Source: Paenibacillus thiaminolyticus | Lineage (GTDB): Bacteria; Bacillota; Bacilli; Paenibacillales; Paenibacillaceae | Reading direction: 5' to 3' | NCBI RefSeq assembly: GCF_007066085.1 | Contig: NZ_CP041405.1 | Location: forward strand, 744,001 to 808,000 | Length of the DNA stretch: 64,000 nt | Shown: piece by piece, positions 61,392 to 64,000 of the stretch | Position numbering within the stretch: the stretch's first letter is position 1 | Layout: every line of letters begins with the position of its first letter | The notes under the pieces: model-generated | Seen by the model: the letters and a program-made list of their open reading frames with translations, nothing else | Told to the model about the DNA's origin: nothing | The model's database searches: none | Program-made: the position numbers and the translations under genes

Positions 61392-61880
61392 TCACAGGCC
61401 GGACATCCCCTTTTCAGCGAGGGCAGAGGAACGATCCGCTAAATACCGAATAATATCGCCACGGCTGATCATTCCTGCCAGTACCCCGTTCCTTTCCACG
61501 ATGACTTTTTGGACCCGTTTATTGCAAAATAACGTGGCCACTTCTTCAATTTTGGAGTCTACTGGCACCGTTGTCACATCACGCGCGGCAATTTCCATAA
61601 CATTGCGGCCGGCCAAGCGCTGCCATTTCGCTCTCATGGCTTCCTCATCGATATATACGGGCAGAGGCATATACATCTGGAACATCCAAAAATTAATATC
61701 AAACTTACGAATATACTGCATCACGTCGCGTTGGCTGATTAACCCGGAAATCTCATTACGCTCGTTAACAACGGGCAGAGCGCTAACCCGATAACCAGCA
61801 AATCGCTCGATTGCTTGTTCGACCGTATCGGTTTCCTTCACTTTGATAACCCGCCGAACCATAATATCGGAAGCGAACAT
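61392..61880 (-). CDS. CBS-domain pair protein
   Basis: A 162-residue protein of two CBS domains: ASDIMVRRVIKVKETDTVEQ to SGLISQRDVMQYI, and ARDVTTVPVDSKIEEVATLF to AGMISRGDIIRYLAD. Between them, about residues 61-88 hold a Met/Trp-rich insert. CBS pairs bind AMP, ATP or SAM and regulate partner proteins. It lies 19 nt after the MarR gene on the same strand, so both probably share the Fur-type promoter. Confidence 0.88.
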   Translation of the reverse strand: MFASDIMVRRVIKVKETDTVEQAIERFAGYRVSALPVVNERNEISGLISQRDVMQYIRKFDINFWMFQMYMPLPVYIDEEAMRAKWQRLAGRNVMEIAARDVTTVPVDSKIEEVATLFCNKRVQKVIVERNGVLAGMISRGDIIRYLADRSSALAEKGMSGL

Positions 61881-61899
61881 AGCCAGATCCTACTCCCTT

Positions 61900-62403
61900 C
61901 TAACCCTCTACACCTTCTGTCAGTTTCTGTTCATAATACTCAACCAGGTCTCGCGAGAACTCCTTGATGCAATCCAACTGTTCCGGCGTATACCGATCAA
62001 GAAACCGGAGAAAGCGATTCTGCTCGGCCTGGTGCAGATGCTCGTGCAGGTCGAAGAGTCTCCGGCCTCTCGGAGTTAGGCGAAAATATACTTCTTTTTT
62101 GTTGTCATTGAGCTGCGTGCGCTTGACGAATCCCTCATCGAACAGCTTCGACGTCATCTTCGTAATGCTTGCCTTCGACAGCTCCATCTTGTCTGCAATC
62201 GATGTCGTATTGATGGGCTCATAACGGCCGATGCAATCAATGACGTGAATCATGCTGAAGTTGTATGACCCTTCCCTTAACCCCTCTTCTAATGCTTTCT
62301 TGCGAAATGTTGCGATCTCCCAACTCTCTTCTTGCTCGAGCAAATGCATCATTTTCCAGCGAAGATCATAAATTTGTTTTTTTACTTGATCGAAATGCTC
62401 CAT
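61900..62403 (-). CDS. MarR-family transcriptional regulator
   Basis: A 167-residue winged-helix repressor: YNFSMIHVIDCIGRYEPINT, then STSIADKMELSKASITKMTSKLFD as the recognition region (with the usual TSIADKMELS), and FDEGFVKRTQLNDNKKEVYF as the wing. The last helix contains DYEQ-like dimer contacts. Its ATG at 62403 follows a leader of about 175 nt from a promoter with an embedded Fur box, so it is probably iron-repressed. Target genes unknown. Confidence 0.88.
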   Translation of the reverse strand: MEHFDQVKKQIYDLRWKMMHLLEQEESWEIATFRKKALEEGLREGSYNFSMIHVIDCIGRYEPINTTSIADKMELSKASITKMTSKLFDEGFVKRTQLNDNKKEVYFRLTPRGRRLFDLHEHLHQAEQNRFLRFLDRYTPEQLDCIKEFSRDLVEYYEQKLTEGVEG

Positions 62404-62579
62404 TTCTGCAAGTGCCCCCTTTCCCTTTAACCCGCTATATCGATGACGAAGTCATTTTATTTACTCAGGTAACAAAATGGGCTGCAGTCAATAAACTTGG
62501 ACGACTTCCCGAAGCCCTTCAACAAGGCATGCATACAAGTGAACAGCAAAACTTCATCATTTCCACACGAAACAAAATT
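62404..62579 (-). other. Long untranslated leader upstream of marR
   Basis: About 175 nt between the Fur-controlled promoter and the MarR start codon. It contains no convincing gene. The plus strand reads a protein-like stretch (VNKLGRLPEALQQGMHTSEQ) without a start site, so it may be the remains of an earlier gene. Confidence 0.35.
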
Positions 62580-62608
62580 ATTATAACTCAATTGATAATG
62601 ATTATCAA
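62580..62608 (-). promoter_or_regulatory. Promoter with an embedded perfect Fur box, upstream of marR
   Basis: On the minus strand TTGATA (62608-62603), a 17-bp spacer and TATAAT (62585-62580). The sequence TTGATAAT-G-ATTATCAA at 62592-62608 (plus strand) is a perfect 8-1-8 palindrome containing the 7-1-7 Fur box TGATAAT-N-ATTATCA. The box covers the -35 element and half of the spacer, so bound Fur would block transcription. It drives the MarR-CBS pair. Confidence 0.8.
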
Positions 62609-62620
62609 TATCAAGGATAA

Positions 62621-62660
62621 AAAAAGCCCTCTATTTTCCCTTGAGAGAAATAAAAGGGCT
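62621..62660 (-). terminator. Terminator of the Nudix hydrolase gene
   Basis: AGCCCT (62625-62630) and AGGGCT (62655-62660), on the minus strand followed by a run of seven Ts. Confidence 0.75.
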
Positions 62661-62708
62661 AGTCATCCATTCGAGCAACAATCGGCGCATATGAACTTTT
62701 GTGATCTA

Positions 62709-63272
62709 TTATATTGTCGTTGCCGCGGCTTCGGGAATGCTGCTTATATACTTCATGATATACTCCATCCTTGCCGCTTCATCGTATTCGATGCTCGGAT
62801 CGACCGGTGTCGTTATTTGCTTGCTCAACGAACCACCTACAAAAATACAATGGTGATTATAGCATTGCTTATCATGCAGCACCTGTTCGAGACAACTCCG
62901 AATATTGGAGGCAACCCCGGCGTTATCGGGATGCATAATCCATCGGATCTCTTTCCAATCCAATATCCCTTCCGCTGTCTTGACTGGTGTCGGGTACCGA
63001 TGCTCTTCCGGAATAGAAGCCACATAGAGATAGAGCCCGCCAAAATCTCTTCTCTCCCCGGTAGTCCATGTCATTAAGCCTTTAAAAGTAATATGAAGAG
63101 CTTCAAGACCTGTTTCTTCCCTGATTTCCCGCAGCATGGAAGCCCTTGGCTGTTCATCCTCCTCAATCTTCCCTCCGACTCCATTCCAACAGCCCATCCA
63201 TGCCGGGTTCTCGCGGTTTAACAGCAATATTTTGCTGCCTTGCTTGATTAAGCATAATGTGTATTTCAGCAT
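62709..63272 (-). CDS. Nudix hydrolase (MutT / 8-oxo-dGTPase-like)
   Basis: A 187-residue hydrolase. The Nudix box is GGKIEEDEQPRASMLREIRE then ETGLE, starting near residue 33, with the metal-binding Glu residues in REIREETG. NRENPAWMGCWNGVGGK precedes it, as in MutT/YtkD-type enzymes that clean oxidised nucleotides. The C-terminal 60 residues (from about HDKQCYNHHC) look unlike other members and may be a different small domain or read-through of a lost stop codon. Confidence 0.85.
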   Translation of the reverse strand: MLKYTLCLIKQGSKILLLNRENPAWMGCWNGVGGKIEEDEQPRASMLREIREETGLEALHITFKGLMTWTTGERRDFGGLYLYVASIPEEHRYPTPVKTAEGILDWKEIRWIMHPDNAGVASNIRSCLEQVLHDKQCYNHHCIFVGGSLSKQITTPVDPSIEYDEAARMEYIMKYISSIPEAAATTI

Positions 63273-63284
63273 AACTGCTCCTCG

Positions 63285-63875
63285 CTATTTCCTGGACTTT
63301 CTTGATTCACCATCGCCTATTATTCTATTATCCACCACGATGAGCCGGCACTCAATAGAAATGAAACAAAAGCAAGCCATCATTGCGAAAAATGACAGCT
63401 TGCTTCTCAGCGAATTGTACAGCCGGTACACATGTCCGTCTTTACCCGCAGGCAGCCCCTTCCAAATTGGACTCTCCAGAAGCGCTTCTGTCGACCGCTT
63501 GGCCTCATCGTCAACCGGATCTAGGATAAAGATGCGATCACCTGCGAACTCGCCAAGCGATTCCGGGGAAATCAACCTGAAGCCCTCATTCGCATCGAGA
63601 ATCTCCTGAATCGGAGCCGTCGGCTTCATGCCTCCCGGACCGTATAATAACTGCGGAAGGCCGGCCCGCGCCATCACGAACAGGCGGTCACCGGGATAAT
63701 TCGTGAAGACCGATGCCGTCTCCCCTGGCTTCAGCAGCGTGGAATGGAGATTCTCCCACATCGCCGCAGCCTTGGCATGATGCGCTTGCAGCCAACCCTC
63801 CACTTCCTTTTCTTTATTAAAAATGATGCCGAGCTCCTTCATCCGTTCGTCCAACGAAGCGAAGGTATCGAACAT
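63285..63875 (-). pseudogene. Truncated siderophore-binding protein (C-terminal lobe only)
   Basis: A 196-residue frame starting MFDTFASLDERMKELGIIFN with the C-terminal lobe of a FecB/FhuD-type substrate-binding protein: LFVMARAGLPQLLYGPGGMK, FRLISPESLGEFAGDRIFIL, AGKDGHVYRL. The N-terminal lobe and signal peptide are missing, and after HVYRL the sequence leaves the family (LRSKLSFFAMMACFCF). AraC regulators with such a domain are an alternative origin. A Fur box lies 23 bp upstream, so promoter and lobe are kept while the middle was lost. Confidence 0.65.
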
Positions 63876-63897
63876 GAATAAAATTACGCCTTCTTAT

Positions 63898-63916
63898 GAT
63901 AATGATTACCATTATC
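63898..63916. promoter_or_regulatory. Fur box upstream of the truncated siderophore-binding gene
   Basis: GATAATGATTACCATTATC matches the 19-bp consensus GATAATGATTATCATTATC at 18 of 19 positions. It is 23 bp before the start codon of the truncated gene on the minus strand, in the usual range for iron repression. Confidence 0.85.
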
Positions 63917-63968
63917 TATTTTGAGCGTACTGAATATCGTCAGGGATTACAATGGATAAAATCGAAAT

Positions 63969-64000
63969 GGCTTTTTTCGTTTGTACAAAACGAAAAAGCC
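63969..64000. terminator. Hairpin at the right edge of the window
   Basis: GGCTTTTTTCGTTT and AAAACGAAAAAGCC pair around TACA with one bulge. T-rich stems on both strands suggest a bidirectional terminator for a gene beyond the window. It lies about 50 bp from the Fur box. Confidence 0.6.

Noticed and set aside
62265..63077. A 270-codon open frame on the plus strand
   Set aside because: It runs across the marR 5' end, a Fur-box promoter, a terminator and the Nudix gene, all on the other strand. Part of it near 62460-62560 looks protein-like, but no start site supports it.
1..64000. CRISPR arrays, rRNA and tRNA genes
   Set aside because: No regularly spaced direct repeats of CRISPR type were seen, and no stretch was recognised as tRNA or rRNA. 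The only tandem repeat found is the 108-bp unit inside the CotH-family gene.

Overview
The window looks like chromosomal DNA of a spore-forming Gram-positive bacterium of the Paenibacillus type. This rests on a GerA-type germinant receptor gene, a gerP operon, a CotH-family protein, strong AGGAGG ribosome sites with many TTG and GTG starts, a T-box leader, and moderately GC-rich coding DNA broken by one visibly AT-rich island. The species call is an inference; no rRNA or tRNA gene was seen.

Layout. 1-8 kb: the start of a gerA-family gene, a metallo-beta-lactamase-fold hydrolase behind a consensus promoter, an NTF2-fold protein, and a compact five-gene operon on the minus strand (efflux adaptor, ABC ATPase, FtsX-like permease, response regulator, histidine kinase). 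8-13 kb: a secreted PI-PLC, a decayed IS4-family element with intact ends and a perfect 10-bp target duplication, an ECF-type sigma factor and a secreted PepSY-like protein. 13.7-17.4 kb: small metabolic genes (acetyltransferases, YbaK, VOC, membrane proteins) and a relic of an acetyltransferase gene. 17.7-20.1 kb: spore genes, an alpha-crystallin-like protein divergent from a gerP operon that appears to lack gerPA.

20.1-29.4 kb: one minus-strand [NiFe]-hydrogenase operon read as hypA-hypB-hypF-hypC-hypD-hypE, an 86-residue protein, a cytochrome b5-like protein, small subunit, large subunit, maturation protease. Three details are unusual. HypA lacks its whole zinc-finger segment. The small subunit has Cys-Ser-Gly-Asn where the proximal cluster motif is normally Cys-x-x-Cys. 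HypF runs 170 nt into hypC. The small subunit has no Tat signal and no membrane cytochrome b gene is present, so a cytoplasmic enzyme with a b5-type partner is suggested.

29.5-34.6 kb: T-box-controlled proS, an MFS exporter and a saccharopine-dehydrogenase-like gene with a probable internal deletion. 34.6-49.5 kb: a methyltransferase, a CotH/DUF4956/VTC operon next to a second two-component system, a SufR-like regulator beside a superoxide dismutase, YdcF, YtaF, a Gfo/Idh/MocA oxidoreductase and several acetyltransferases.

50-60 kb: an AT-rich class I lanthipeptide island, lanA-(IS relic)-lanB-lanT-lanC-lanF-lanE-lanG, all on the minus strand. The precursor gene (59576-59755) is short and easily missed. 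It encodes an FDLD-box leader and a Cys-rich core with nisin-like A and B rings and a distinct C-terminus. No dedicated leader protease, two-component regulator or LanI lipoprotein lies in the window. Pseudogene fragments flank the island. 60.5-64 kb: a VOC protein, a CBS-domain protein and a MarR regulator behind a Fur-box promoter, a Nudix hydrolase, and a truncated siderophore-binding protein preceded by a second Fur box.
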